Source of the DNA: an uncultured Bacteroidales bacterium
Lineage (GTDB): Bacteria; Bacteroidota; Bacteroidia; Bacteroidales; UBA932
Reading direction: 5' to 3'
DNA length: 64,000 nucleotides
Assembly: GCA_949296645.1 (NCBI GenBank)
Contig: CASFPH010000011.1
Coordinates: 1 to 64,000 of the forward strand
Part shown: piece by piece, positions 25,673-34,706 of the stretch
Numbering within the stretch: the first letter of the stretch is position 1
Layout of the letters: every line of letters starts with the position of its first letter
Position numbers and translations under genes: made by a program
The notes under the pieces: generated by a model
The model's database searches: none
What the model saw: only the letters and a program-made list of their open reading frames with translations
Told to the model about the DNA's origin: nothing

Positions 25673-26950
25673 TCATACTTTTTTTCTGAATACCAGATGT
25701 TCCAGCAATATTACGGATATCACGCCCATAACGAATCCGTTTCCTGCTATGGGTCTTATTGTTGCAGGTATGGAGTTCAGTGCATCGGCGGGAGCGAATG
25801 AAAGCATAAGTGCAATCATGAGGGGAAATCCTATTATGATTCCTTCTTCAAAACTTGAAACGGCTTTTTCCTTGATTGTCATCTGAAGTCCTGCAGCAAG
25901 TTGCGATCCCATGAGATATAGCAACATTGCGGCCATGACCGGTTCCGGTATGGCATTCAGCAGGTTGATAAGCGGGGATATAAGTCCGCATATTATCAGC
26001 GCTACTGCAGCTGGCAGAAGGGTGTATCTGGAGGCGCATCCGGTGGCGAATATGACACCAGGGCTCATCGAATAGTCTACCGGGCCTGCGACTCCGAATA
26101 TTCCTGAAACCATGTTCATGATACCTGTTATTCCCATACCTGCTTTTGTTCTTTTTTCCGCATCGTTTGCGCGGAGTATGCCCGCTACGGCCTGAATGGA
26201 ACCTATTTCATTTACCATCAATGCTATGAAGCAGAAAAAAAACGATATGAGTGTCGGAATCTCTATTTTCAGGGATGGAATCAATATTCCTGCCATGGAA
26301 TCCGAGGTTGTCGTTTCCGCCAGTATTGCAGCTGTTTCAGGTTCGCTTTGGATAAGTAAGGAATATATGGCTGATCCGGCTATTATCCCTATCAGTATTG
26401 TCATTGATTTCCAGATACCTCTTAGAATCTTGTTTGTAAGTATCAGAAGAAATGATGCTGCCGTTACGAATACGAGATTGTAGATCTGGTTTCCACCGTT
26501 ACCGAAGGCAAGTTTTATGATTACCGGGGACAATGTGAAAGCTATAAGGCACAGTATGACGATTATGATTCTAGGAGTGAACAGTTTCTGGAGCCTTGAC
26601 AGCATTCCGCTGAACGAAAGTATTGCGACCAGCATCCCACAGATTGCGACGGAGGTATATATTGCCGGTATTCCTGATGAAATAGTAGCCAGTATTCCTA
26701 TCAGAAGAACTGATGCAGGACCTATTACTACCGGAAGCCTGTGCCCGAACATAACCTGAAGGCCCATTCCCGTTCCCATTATTATAAAGAGTTTCTGCAT
26801 GTACAGAATCTTGTCGGATATTTCAGTATAATGGGCGGATGCTATTATTATACCCATAATCAGTACGCATGGAATGGATACTGCCCACCATTGCATACCG
26901 TACATCAGCATGGGCAGAAACCCTGGTCTGTCATCTATGTCGTATCTCAT
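25673..26950 (-). CDS. NCS2-family nucleobase permease
   Basis: A 425-residue nucleobase-cation symporter of the UraA/XanQ fold with about 13-14 helices. GPASVLLIGILATIS (about 76-90) matches the helix 3 region of the family, and EIGSIQAVAG with the preceding helix 8-like stretch sits near 245. Characterised relatives import xanthine, uric acid or uracil with H+; this member's substrate is not predictable. It is convergent with the antiporter gene, and a TAAATTCG box at 26992-26985 is a weak promoter candidate. Confidence 0.85.
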   Translation of the reverse strand: MRYDIDDRPGFLPMLMYGMQWWAVSIPCVLIMGIIIASAHYTEISDKILYMQKLFIIMGTGMGLQVMFGHRLPVVIGPASVLLIGILATISSGIPAIYTSVAICGMLVAILSFSGMLSRLQKLFTPRIIIVILCLIAFTLSPVIIKLAFGNGGNQIYNLVFVTAASFLLILTNKILRGIWKSMTILIGIIAGSAIYSLLIQSEPETAAILAETTTSDSMAGILIPSLKIEIPTLISFFFCFIALMVNEIGSIQAVAGILRANDAEKRTKAGMGITGIMNMVSGIFGVAGPVDYSMSPGVIFATGCASRYTLLPAAVALIICGLISPLINLLNAIPEPVMAAMLLYLMGSQLAAGLQMTIKEKAVSSFEEGIIIGFPLMIALMLSFAPADALNSIPATIRPIAGNGFVMGVISVILLEHLVFRKKV

Positions 26951-27017
26951 GTTCTCTTTGATTATGTTTCTTGTCTTGAGTATGCGAATTTAGTAATGAA
27001 TTAATGTAAAATATGCC

Positions 27018-27025
27018 TATATTCG
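27018..27025 (+). promoter_or_regulatory. Possible -7 box of the M49-like peptidase gene
   Basis: TATATTCG differs from TAnnTTTG at one position; the same variant lies before the alanine symporter gene (39876). The predicted leader is about 35 bases. Confidence 0.35.
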
Positions 27026-27065
27026 CAAAAAAATAAATAATAATCAAATTCAAATTCATATTCAG

Positions 27066-28712
27066 ATGAAGAAATCAATTTTGAAGAATTCTGCATCGCT
27101 GTTTGGTGCAGTAGTGATTTCAGCAGCGGCTGTTTCTTGCGGAGGCGGGCAGCAGGAGGAATCTCCTATGAAAGCGAAGGTTGACGAATATGCGTCTTTC
27201 GAACTGAAATCCGATCTCGTGGCAGGCCTTTCGGAAAACGAAAAGGAAATCGTGAAAATCTTTTTTGAGATAGGTAAAATCGCCGACGATCTCTTCTGGA
27301 AACAGACATTCGGAGACAAGTCGCAGATTGAGGCGATTCAGGATCCTTATGTAAAGGAATTCGCAATGATAAACTACGGTGCATGGGATCGTCTTGACAA
27401 CAACAAGCCTTTCATTGACGGTTACGGTGCCAAGCCTGTAATGTGTCATTATTTTCCGCAGGACATAACCAAAGAGGAATATGACGCATTCCAGGATCCT
27501 GCCAAGGATTCATGGTATACTGTTCTCAGACGTGATGAAAACGGAGCCTTGAAAACCGTATGGTATCATGAAGAATATGCGGCTGAAGTGAATAAGATGT
27601 GTGAACTTATGGAGAAGGCTGCCGCTCTTGCCGAAGACCCAGGTCTGAAGAATTATCTTCTCAAGAGGATTGAGGCATTCAGAACAGACGATTATCTTGA
27701 AAGCGATCTTGCATGGATGGACATGAAGGATTCGAAGATAGATTTCGTTATAGGCCCGATAGAAAGCTACGATGATGCGTTTACCGAAACAAAGACTTCC
27801 TACGAATCGTTCATACTTCTGAAGGATGTGGAGAGGAGCAAGGATCTTGCTAAGTTCGTGTCTATGCTTCCTGCCCTTCAGAAGGAATTGCCTTGCGATC
27901 CTGAATACAAGACTTTCGTACCTGGTACGTCATCCGACCTCAATGTCTATAATGTCGTTTTCTATGGCGGAGACTGCAATGCCGGAAGCAAGACTATCGC
28001 AATAAACCTTCCTAACGACGACAGGGTTCATGAACTGAAAGGTACAAGACGTCTCCAGCTGCGTAATTCGATGCAGGCAAAATTCGACAAGATACTTATG
28101 CCTATAGGTGAAATTATTCTTGATCCTGCTTCGCTCGAACATCTTAAATTCGATGCATTCTTCTGGAATGTAACTTTCCATGAAGTGGCTCACGGTCTTG
28201 GCGTGAAACAGACAATAAACGGAAAAGGCAGTGTCGATGCAGCCATGGGTACTGAAAAAACTTCATGGGAAGAAGCTAAGGCAGATATCCTCGGCCTTTT
28301 CATGGTATGCAAACTTGTCGAAATGGGTGAGATTACCAATATAACGGCTGATGATGCAATTACCACTTTCATTGCAGGTATTCTCCGTTCGGTACGTTTC
28401 GGAGCGGCTTCTGCTCACGGAAAGGCGAATATGATGTGTTTCAATTACATGGAAAAGGCAGGTGCCTTTACCCGCAATGCTGAAGGCAAATATGTAATAG
28501 ATTATGCGAAGGCGAGGGAAGCCGTAAACGGTTGGGCAGACCTTATTCTGACCACCCAGGGTAATGGTGATGTCGAATTTGCAACCAAGTACAGGGCTGA
28601 AAATGGAGGAATAACTCCAGCTCTTCAGGCAGATCTCGACAAGATAAACGGTGCAGGCATTCCGAAGGATATCAAGTTCGTTCAGGGTGCTGACGTACTT
28701 TTCGGAAAATAA
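27066..28712 (+). CDS. Dipeptidyl-peptidase III-like (M49-related) zinc lipoprotein
   Basis: A 548-residue protein with a lipoprotein signal (AAVSC, C25) that places it on the cell envelope. The zinc site is HEVAH (372-376) followed by EEAKAD (402-407), the M49-like second motif with a glutamate ligand. Classical DPP III has HExxGH with an extra residue, so this belongs to the shorter HExxH branch that includes the plant Nudix-3-type domain. It probably removes dipeptides from peptides in the envelope. It stands alone with its own terminator. Confidence 0.8.
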   Translation: MKKSILKNSASLFGAVVISAAAVSCGGGQQEESPMKAKVDEYASFELKSDLVAGLSENEKEIVKIFFEIGKIADDLFWKQTFGDKSQIEAIQDPYVKEFAMINYGAWDRLDNNKPFIDGYGAKPVMCHYFPQDITKEEYDAFQDPAKDSWYTVLRRDENGALKTVWYHEEYAAEVNKMCELMEKAAALAEDPGLKNYLLKRIEAFRTDDYLESDLAWMDMKDSKIDFVIGPIESYDDAFTETKTSYESFILLKDVERSKDLAKFVSMLPALQKELPCDPEYKTFVPGTSSDLNVYNVVFYGGDCNAGSKTIAINLPNDDRVHELKGTRRLQLRNSMQAKFDKILMPIGEIILDPASLEHLKFDAFFWNVTFHEVAHGLGVKQTINGKGSVDAAMGTEKTSWEEAKADILGLFMVCKLVEMGEITNITADDAITTFIAGILRSVRFGAASAHGKANMMCFNYMEKAGAFTRNAEGKYVIDYAKAREAVNGWADLILTTQGNGDVEFATKYRAENGGITPALQADLDKINGAGIPKDIKFVQGADVLFGK

Positions 28713-28761
28713 TGACATGCGCGTGCAGATATTCGACCTGTACGTATAGATGACAGAGTTG

Positions 28762-28791
28762 ACCGGGTTCCGCAAGGCACCCGGTTTTTTG
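28762..28791 (+). terminator. Terminator of the M49-like gene
   Basis: ACCGGGT (28762-28768) pairs with ACCCGGT (28779-28785) across a 10-base loop and is followed by TTTTTT. Confidence 0.85.
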
Positions 28792-28843
28792 ATTTGGTTC
28801 AGTAAATTTTTTATAAAAAGTTTTCATTTTAAAAAATAATTGT

Positions 28844-28851
28844 TACCTTCG
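28844..28851 (+). promoter_or_regulatory. -7 box of tRNA-Leu
   Basis: TACCTTCG is a TAnnTTCG variant 18 bases before the mature tRNA 5' end, in an AT-rich stretch. Confidence 0.5.
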
Positions 28852-28869
28852 CAATCCCAAACGAAACAA

Positions 28870-28950
28870 GCCCGGATGGCGGAATGGTAGACGCGCTCGT
28901 TTCAGGTGCGAGTGCCGAGAGGTGTGCAGGTTCGAGTCCTGTTCCGGGCA
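28870..28950 (+). tRNA. tRNA-Leu (CAG)
   Basis: An 81-base class II tRNA: acceptor GCCCGGA pairs with TCCGGGC, discriminator A; anticodon stem CTCGT/GCGAG with one G-U pair encloses loop TTCAGGT with anticodon CAG. A short variable arm (TGCCGAGAGGTGT) precedes the T arm with GTTCGAGTC. CCA is not encoded. Confidence 0.96.
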
Positions 28951-28964
28951 CAATAAAAAAGAAA

Positions 28965-28998
28965 GCCGACTCAAAAAATTTGGGTCGGCCTTTTGTTT
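28965..28998 (+). terminator. Strong terminator of tRNA-Leu
   Basis: An 11-bp stem, GCCGACTCAAA with TTTGGGTCGGC (one wobble), with a 3-base loop is followed by CTTTTGTTTT. It lies 15 bases after the tRNA and faces the convergent transaldolase gene. Confidence 0.9.
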
Positions 28999-29025
28999 TC
29001 CTAAAATCTGTAATAAATCTCTGTT

Positions 29026-29679
29026 CTACTGCATTTTTGCAGCATCCTTTACGAAAGTGTCAAGACCTTTGTCGGTAAGAGGGTGCTTGAGAAGTCCTTC
29101 GATTGCACTTAAAGGACATGTCGCAACGTCGGCACCGGCATCAAGACATCTTATTATGTGATTGGTGTGTCTTATGGATGCGGCCAGAACCTGTGTCTGG
29201 AAACCGTAACAGTTGAACACGTTGACTATGTGGGATATCAGCGCAACTCCGTCTTCCGAAATGTCATCGAGTCTTCCTACGAAAGGACTTACAAATGTCG
29301 CTCCGGCCTTTGCTGCAAGAAGAGCCTGTCCTACTGAAAATACGAGGGTGCAGTTTGTAGCAACGTTTTTGGATGAGAAATATTTTACGGCCCTGATTCC
29401 GTCTTTTGTGCACGGAAGTTTAACGGTTATCTTCGGGTCTATGGCAGCAAGTTCTTCGCCTTCCCTGATCATGCCTTCATAATCGGTAGCAAATACTTCT
29501 GCGCTTACAGGTCCGTCTACAATTGAGCAGATTGTTTTGTAGTGGTTGAAAATCTGTTCCTTTCCTTTGACTCCTTCTTTTGCCATAAGGCTCGGGTTGG
29601 TTGTAACTCCGTCAAGAATGCCCATTTCATGAGCTTGCCTTATCTGGTCGATGTTGGCTGTATCTATAAAAAATTTCAT
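29026..29679 (-). CDS. Fructose-6-phosphate aldolase / transaldolase (TalC type)
   Basis: A 217-residue small transaldolase. The Schiff-base lysine is K87 in ITVKLPC, the N-terminal [10 protein letters not shown] is the family start, and the TTNPSL motif (26-31) is intact. In Bacteroidota this type normally serves as the pentose-phosphate transaldolase; aldolase activity on fructose 6-phosphate is possible. A -7 box lies 29 bases upstream. It is convergent with tRNA-Leu. Confidence 0.93.
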   Translation of the reverse strand: MKFFIDTANIDQIRQAHEMGILDGVTTNPSLMAKEGVKGKEQIFNHYKTICSIVDGPVSAEVFATDYEGMIREGEELAAIDPKITVKLPCTKDGIRAVKYFSSKNVATNCTLVFSVGQALLAAKAGATFVSPFVGRLDDISEDGVALISHIVNVFNCYGFQTQVLAASIRHTNHIIRCLDAGADVATCPLSAIEGLLKHPLTDKGLDTFVKDAAKMQ

Positions 29680-29707
29680 AATTGGTAGGGTGTTTTTAAG
29701 AACGGGA

Positions 29708-29715
29708 CAAAGTTA
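29708..29715 (-). promoter_or_regulatory. -7 box of the transaldolase gene
   Basis: TAACTTTG on the minus strand matches TAnnTTTG; the predicted leader is about 22 bases. Confidence 0.5.
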
Positions 29716-29727
29716 AGACATTTTGAC

Positions 29728-29735
29728 TACATTTG
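29728..29735 (+). promoter_or_regulatory. -7 box of the broken MFS gene
   Basis: TACATTTG matches TAnnTTTG, 22 bases before the ATG at 29757, so the pseudogene may still be transcribed. Confidence 0.5.
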
Positions 29736-29756
29736 CACAGTTTTTCAGTTGACGAT

Positions 29757-30609
29757 ATGCAAAAGGACCGACTCATTACGCCGAGTTACTGTTTTATACT
29801 GGCGGCGAATTTCCTGCTCTATTTCGGGTTTTATCTGCTTATGCCGGTATTTCCATTCTATCTTGTGGAGACTTTTCCTGCATGATTATTATTCGTTCGA
29901 CTTTATTTTCCTGTGTGCTATGGGATGCTGTATTCTTGGTATGATAATGGCCGTTATGGTTAAGGCTCCGAAGAAGGAACCGGTAAAACATGACACGCCT
30001 GTATCTCTGGACCGTTTCATATTGTTGAAAGGTATTCCGCTCGGTGTTGCATTGCTGTTGCTTTCGATACCTTACGGCATGACGACCACGTATGTAGCCA
30101 TGTATGCCAAGGATATCGGAATAGCCAACGGTACTGGACTCTTTTTCTCGTTCATGGCTGTCGGAATGGCTGTTTCGAGGCTGTTTTCCGGAAAACAGGT
30201 TGACAGGGGAAGGATAACGGAGGCCATATGCATAGGCCTGTACGTAGTCATAATATGTTTTGCCTTGCTGTTTGCCTGTGAATGGATGATGTCATTCAAT
30301 GCTTCTTTGACTAAAACGGTGTTTTTCTCTACTGCTCTCCTTTTGGGAGCCGGATTCGGCACGATGTTCCCGGCCTTCAACACGATGTTCGTGAATCTTG
30401 CTCCTAACAGCCAGAGAGGAACGGCTACATCGACCTATCTTACGTCATGGGATGTTGGAATAGGGCTCGGTCTGGTGGCGGGAGGTCTAATAAGGGATAT
30501 CGATTCCCTGTCGCATGCATATCTTTTCGGCGCTTTTCTTTCACTCGTATCCATGATATATTTCAGGTATTATGTAGCTCCGCATTTCCATAGAAACAGA
30601 ATGCGCTGA
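29757..30609 (+). pseudogene. MFS transporter, internally deleted and frameshifted
   Basis: The ATG at 29757 opens a 42-residue reading frame whose sequence (ANFLLYFGFYLLMP, then PFYLVETF) is a typical major-facilitator first helix; it ends at TGA 29882-29884. From about 29877 another frame continues to 30609 with some 243 residues covering the C-terminal part: a cytosolic VKAPKKEP segment and the six-helix second half. Roughly 120-150 residues (helices 2-5) that a 390-residue relative would have are missing between. The rest is well conserved, so the lesion is probably recent. Restarts could give a half transporter, unlikely to function. Confidence 0.88.
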
Positions 30610-30634
30610 AATTAGAAGCCCCTTTTTTGCCTGC

Positions 30635-31678
30635 TCAGACGAAAAATTTGTTCTTTAGCCAGTATTTGTAGAAAGGATCGACGAATCCTGTTTCCCCGCA
30701 GTGCCTGACAAGCACAGACTTGTCAAGAAGGGAAAGTCTTGCCCTGTTAAGGGCAGGAGATGAAGTTATTCCGTATTTTTTCATTACGGAAGCCGAGGTA
30801 AGTGCCTTTTCCCCTGAGATAAAAGCTTTAAGAAAGTTTATCTGGGCATCGGTCAGGCTTTCTGTGGTGACTATGTAGTGCAGACTGAATTGCTCGGTCA
30901 TTATCTCGATTGTGTCGTCGATTATTTCCCTTGAACAGAAAGCCCTTGTATGGTACCATATTTCTTCTGTCGTCAGCTGGATGAAATACGGATGCCTGTC
31001 GGATATGTCGATTATGTATCTGCACAGTTCGGAGGATATGGATTTTCCTGAAGATGAGAATCTTGTGCGTATATAGTCTATCCATACGATGTCTTCAATC
31101 TTTTTCAGCCTTATTGTTTCCCCGTGTGATTTCAGCGGAGATTTAGGGATTGCGAATGTTTCCTCTACGTCCCTGCAGCTGTCGGCGGTGATGAGGAATG
31201 TTGTCATCGTATTGTGTGAGGATATGTTTTTGAGAATTTCCTTTGCGATGGGTGCGTGTCCGCTGTTCCTCAGTATGTTTTGTATTTCGTACAGAATTAT
31301 CAGACATCTTTTTCCTGTTTTTTCACAGCATCTGAAAAGAGCCGTGAATATGCCGTTTTGCAGTTCTTCGGAAGAATATTCTTCCTTGACGGAGGAATAT
31401 GCCGGACCGGCCTGTCTGTGGAGCTGTATGTCTATACGCTGTCTTATTTCTTCAGAACTCCTTCTTTTACGCAGGTTTATTTTACATATTATGCAGTTTT
31501 CATATTCTTGTCTGCCATTGCGCCTGAACAATTCAAGAGCATTTTCCATTATTCCTGATTTTCCCCAGTAGTGCGGGGAAACAAGAAGCGTATCTGTTCC
31601 CTTTTTGATGTTTTCAGCGATTTTTGCTGATTCGCTGTCTCTCCCGATACATTTAACGTTGCCGGTTGTCTTTATCAT
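30635..31678 (-). CDS. Archaeal-type AAA ATPase-like protein with degenerate P-loop
   Basis: A 347-residue protein resembling the STAND-like archaeal ATPase group: NTPase core about 10-230, then a winged-helix-like C-terminus (TDAQINFLKAFISGEK onward). The Walker A region reads SPHYWGKS (34-41) where relatives have xPRRxGKT/S. Walker B reads LIILYEIQ (126-133), lacking the usual DE(F/I)Q aspartate, so ATP hydrolysis is doubtful. Its start overlaps the stop of the upstream RluA-type gene by 4 bases, implying translational coupling. The target is unknown. Confidence 0.7.
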   Translation of the reverse strand: MIKTTGNVKCIGRDSESAKIAENIKKGTDTLLVSPHYWGKSGIMENALELFRRNGRQEYENCIICKINLRKRRSSEEIRQRIDIQLHRQAGPAYSSVKEEYSSEELQNGIFTALFRCCEKTGKRCLIILYEIQNILRNSGHAPIAKEILKNISSHNTMTTFLITADSCRDVEETFAIPKSPLKSHGETIRLKKIEDIVWIDYIRTRFSSSGKSISSELCRYIIDISDRHPYFIQLTTEEIWYHTRAFCSREIIDDTIEIMTEQFSLHYIVTTESLTDAQINFLKAFISGEKALTSASVMKKYGITSSPALNRARLSLLDKSVLVRHCGETGFVDPFYKYWLKNKFFV

Positions 31679-33441
31679 TTGAGTGTCGGATTCCTGTAGT
31701 TTATGCCGCTTATTTTGTAAAGGTATGAAAAAAAATCGTTATTGACGGCTTTTATTGTCATTGTCTTACCGGTGACAGGGTGTGTGAAGGAAATGGAATA
31801 TGCATGGAGCATGAGACGTCCTTTGACATAACCGGCTTTCGTGAATCCGTAGAGTCTGTCTCCTGCAATCGGATGTCCGAGACCCTTGCCATGAGCAGCA
31901 TGCACCCTCAGCTGGTGTGTCCTGCCTGTTACAGGTGTCATTTCTACAAAGGTATACCTGTCCGATCTGCATATGATCCTGGTAACTGTCAATGCCGGTT
32001 TCCCAAAGTCGGTATCGACTTTCTGTCTCGGTCTGTCCGCGATATCCGGCGAGAGGGGAAGTTCCGTCCTGATTATTTTCCCGTCAGTGTTCAGAGAACC
32101 TTCAAGCAGGGCAAGATATGTTTTCGTGATTTTACGGTTTTCAAAATCGCGCTGCAACCTTTTACAGCAAATCTCGTCCTTTGCAAAAAGGATGACTCCG
32201 GATGTGTCCATGTCAAGCCGGTGTATCTGGTAGATGTGTTTTCCGTTTGCCTTTTCCCTTTCTTGAAGAAATTCCTGAAGGGAGACTGATGATGTCTTTC
32301 CGGGAACGGAAAGAATTCCTGCAGGTTTGTCTGCAGCTATCAGATAATCGTCTTCATAAAGTATGCCCGTTTTACGGATGAGGTTCAGTCCGCTTGTCCT
32401 GTCCGGGTCCGCGAGGTGGTTTTTTCCCATGTCGGTTTTTCCCAGCATGTAACCTAATATGGGACCGCATTTGTTTTGACATGATGGATAGAAAGATCCG
32501 TCGTGCCTTATGCCTGATGCTGGCGGCCTGCCATACCAGAATTCGGCGATTTCAATTGGTCTCAGTCCTTTTTCGAAAGCATATTGGAACAGTTTCGGAC
32601 CTGCACAGTCCCCGGCTCCGGATGGAGGTTCCGCTATGCCGTGGTCTGAAAACACTTCTCTGAGATTCTTGCGTTCGCCTTTTCCGTTCAGAAATGAATA
32701 ACCGTCGAATATCCTTTCCTGCAGAACGGCTGACATTTTCTTTCTTTTTATATGAAGCCTTTCAAGTTCCGAATCGAATTCCGAAAGGGTTTCAGCAATT
32801 TCAGAAATGCGCTTTTTCCATCTTTCCCTTATTCTTTTGAGTTCGGCTTTCTGGAATCTGCTTTCGTCAAGCAGTTTTTCTTCGGTTTTTTCATCATAAT
32901 CGTCCGATTTGCGGATTTCGTCCCTTAGATTTTTGCTCTTTCTGGCGAATTCGGAATAGGCTGAAATCTCATTTCCGGCTTCCGTTTCGGTATCCCGAAG
33001 TGCTTTTACGGCTTTAATGTATTCGGGGGAGGATTTTAGTTCCGAAATTTTGGCATTTATGGCGGATATTTCATTTTCCCCTTTGCGGAAGAAGCCTTCC
33101 TGATTATATAAATCAAAGACAGGAGGCACGAAAAAATCGTCTCCTGTCCTGATATTTCCTGAAAATGCGGCCAGAAAAGCAAGTCCGGCCCTGTTTCCGT
33201 TTTCTATGGCAACGGTAAGGATGCCGAACATTTTGCCTTCGGATGCCTCTTCTGCGAGTACGGCATCGGCCCGTACATGTTCTCTTACCTTTTCAGCTGC
33301 CGTTTCCGCAAATGCGCTGGGTTCATAATTGAAAGGATTGTTCAGCTTGCGTCCGAGATATGCCTGCAATGATATTCCGGAATCGTTTTCCATCTTCCGT
33401 ATATCCTGACTGCTGAAAAAATGTATCCTGTCTCCGCTCAT
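31675..33441 (-). CDS. RluA-family pseudouridine synthase with long N-terminal extension
   Basis: A 588-residue protein. The C-terminal half (about 360-575) is an RluA-type synthase with catalytic D410 in HRLDMDTSG, plus the later RPRQKVD and TGRTHQLRVH motifs. Its target is a uridine in rRNA or tRNA. The first 350 residues lack an S4 domain; they hold a region of unknown fold (1-130), a charged coiled coil (about 130-245, Lys/Glu/Arg-rich), and a Cys-containing part (about 250-340). It is translationally coupled to the ATPase-like gene. Large homologues of this layout occur in several bacteria, and the extension is uncharacterised. Confidence 0.9.
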   Translation of the reverse strand: MSGDRIHFFSSQDIRKMENDSGISLQAYLGRKLNNPFNYEPSAFAETAAEKVREHVRADAVLAEEASEGKMFGILTVAIENGNRAGLAFLAAFSGNIRTGDDFFVPPVFDLYNQEGFFRKGENEISAINAKISELKSSPEYIKAVKALRDTETEAGNEISAYSEFARKSKNLRDEIRKSDDYDEKTEEKLLDESRFQKAELKRIRERWKKRISEIAETLSEFDSELERLHIKRKKMSAVLQERIFDGYSFLNGKGERKNLREVFSDHGIAEPPSGAGDCAGPKLFQYAFEKGLRPIEIAEFWYGRPPASGIRHDGSFYPSCQNKCGPILGYMLGKTDMGKNHLADPDRTSGLNLIRKTGILYEDDYLIAADKPAGILSVPGKTSSVSLQEFLQEREKANGKHIYQIHRLDMDTSGVILFAKDEICCKRLQRDFENRKITKTYLALLEGSLNTDGKIIRTELPLSPDIADRPRQKVDTDFGKPALTVTRIICRSDRYTFVEMTPVTGRTHQLRVHAAHGKGLGHPIAGDRLYGFTKAGYVKGRLMLHAYSISFTHPVTGKTMTIKAVNNDFFSYLYKISGINYRNPTLK

Positions 33442-33458
33442 TTGCCGGCAGTGTGTTT

Positions 33459-34610
33459 TCAGAGAACGGATCTGAGTATCATTTCGGTTTTTTCAGGAGT
33501 TACGATACCGTGTTCGCCTACGTTCCATTTTCTGTCTCTGAAACGTTTTACTATGGTATTTATGGTTTCTTCGCCGATATTGTGTTCAGAAAGTTTTATT
33601 TTCATTCCGACAGAGCGATAGAATTCTTCCGTTTTTACCACGGCTGCTTCTATTCTTTCGTCTTCCGTGCCTTCCTTTATGTCCCATACCCTTTCGGCGT
33701 ATTTTAGGAGTTTGGCACGCTTTTCCTCTTTCATTACTCTCATTACTCCCGGATGTACGATTGCGAGGGTTACTCCGTGGTCGAGTCCGTGGAGAGCAGT
33801 CAGTTCATGTCCGATCATATGTGTTGCCCAGTCTTCATCCACACCCATTGCTATGAAGCCGTTCAGACCCATCGTGGCTGTAATCATGAAGTTGGCGCAT
33901 ACATCGTAGCTTCTTTCATCCTTGAGCAGGTCTGGTGCGATTTCTACAAGTGTCCTTAGCAGTCCTTCTGCAAACCTGTCCATTACCTTGGTGTCGATAT
34001 CCGTAGTGAGGTACTGTTCCAGAGTATGTGCGTAAGTATCGACTATACCGTTGGATATCTGTCTTTTAGGAAGTGAATATATTGCAGTAGGGTCGAGTAT
34101 GGAGAATTGCGGGAAGCAGTTCGGGTTGTGGAATGCGAATTTTTCATTTGTTTCCCTTCTCGATATTACGGCTCCGCAGTTCATTTCCGATGCCGTTGCA
34201 GGGAGCGTAAGTACGGTTCCGAAAGGAATGGCTTCGCTGGTAATGCTGCTGTCAAGCATGAATTCCCACGGGTCTCCTTCATATTTTGTACCCGCAGCAA
34301 TGAATTTGGTTCCGTCGATTATCGAACCGCCTCCTACGGCCAGAAGCATGTCCACCTTTTCCTTTTTGCATATTTCCACCGCTTTCATGAGTGTAGAATA
34401 ATCCGGGTTGGCTTCTATTCCTCCGAATTCGATTACTTCCACACCTTTGAGCGCTGCCTTGACCTGATCGTAAATGCCGTTTTTGAAGATGGATCCTCCT
34501 CCGAATGTCATCATTACTTTTGTTCCCGGAGCTATTTTTTCCGACAGTTTAGATATCTGTCCTTTTCCGAATATTAATTCTACCGGATTTCTGAAAATGA
34601 AATTGTGCAT
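33459..34610 (-). CDS. Iron-containing alcohol dehydrogenase, BDH/YqhD-like
   Basis: A 383-residue group III alcohol dehydrogenase starting [16 protein letters not shown], the YqhD/BdhA opening. NAD(P)-binding [10 protein letters not shown] lies near residues 93-102. The metal region contains D194-type and three histidine positions within [20 protein letters not shown] (two pieces, about 262-281). It probably reduces aldehydes with NADPH. It is 17 bases upstream of the RluA-type gene start and has its own -7 box at 34649-34642. Confidence 0.93.
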   Translation of the reverse strand: MHNFIFRNPVELIFGKGQISKLSEKIAPGTKVMMTFGGGSIFKNGIYDQVKAALKGVEVIEFGGIEANPDYSTLMKAVEICKKEKVDMLLAVGGGSIIDGTKFIAAGTKYEGDPWEFMLDSSITSEAIPFGTVLTLPATASEMNCGAVISRRETNEKFAFHNPNCFPQFSILDPTAIYSLPKRQISNGIVDTYAHTLEQYLTTDIDTKVMDRFAEGLLRTLVEIAPDLLKDERSYDVCANFMITATMGLNGFIAMGVDEDWATHMIGHELTALHGLDHGVTLAIVHPGVMRVMKEEKRAKLLKYAERVWDIKEGTEDERIEAAVVKTEEFYRSVGMKIKLSEHNIGEETINTIVKRFRDRKWNVGEHGIVTPEKTEMILRSVL

Positions 34611-34641
34611 GTCGATATCCTTTTTATATCAATAATTTTGA

Positions 34642-34649
34642 CAAATTTA
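34642..34649 (-). promoter_or_regulatory. -7 box of the alcohol dehydrogenase gene
   Basis: TAAATTTG on the minus strand matches TAnnTTTG; the predicted leader is about 25 bases. Confidence 0.5.
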
Positions 34650-34672
34650 GTACATCAGAAACAAATAATATC

Positions 34673-34680
34673 TATTTTTG
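34673..34680 (+). promoter_or_regulatory. -7 box of the TlpA-like gene
   Basis: TATTTTTG matches TAnnTTTG. The predicted leader of about 20 bases supports the start at 34707 rather than an upstream in-frame one. Confidence 0.55.
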
Positions 34681-34706
34681 CGCCAAATTTTAAATCACTA
34701 TTCATT

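Noticed and set aside
28870-30609. Genomic island integrated at tRNA-Leu
   Set aside because: There is no integrase, no repeated tRNA 3' end downstream, and the neighbours are ordinary metabolic genes.
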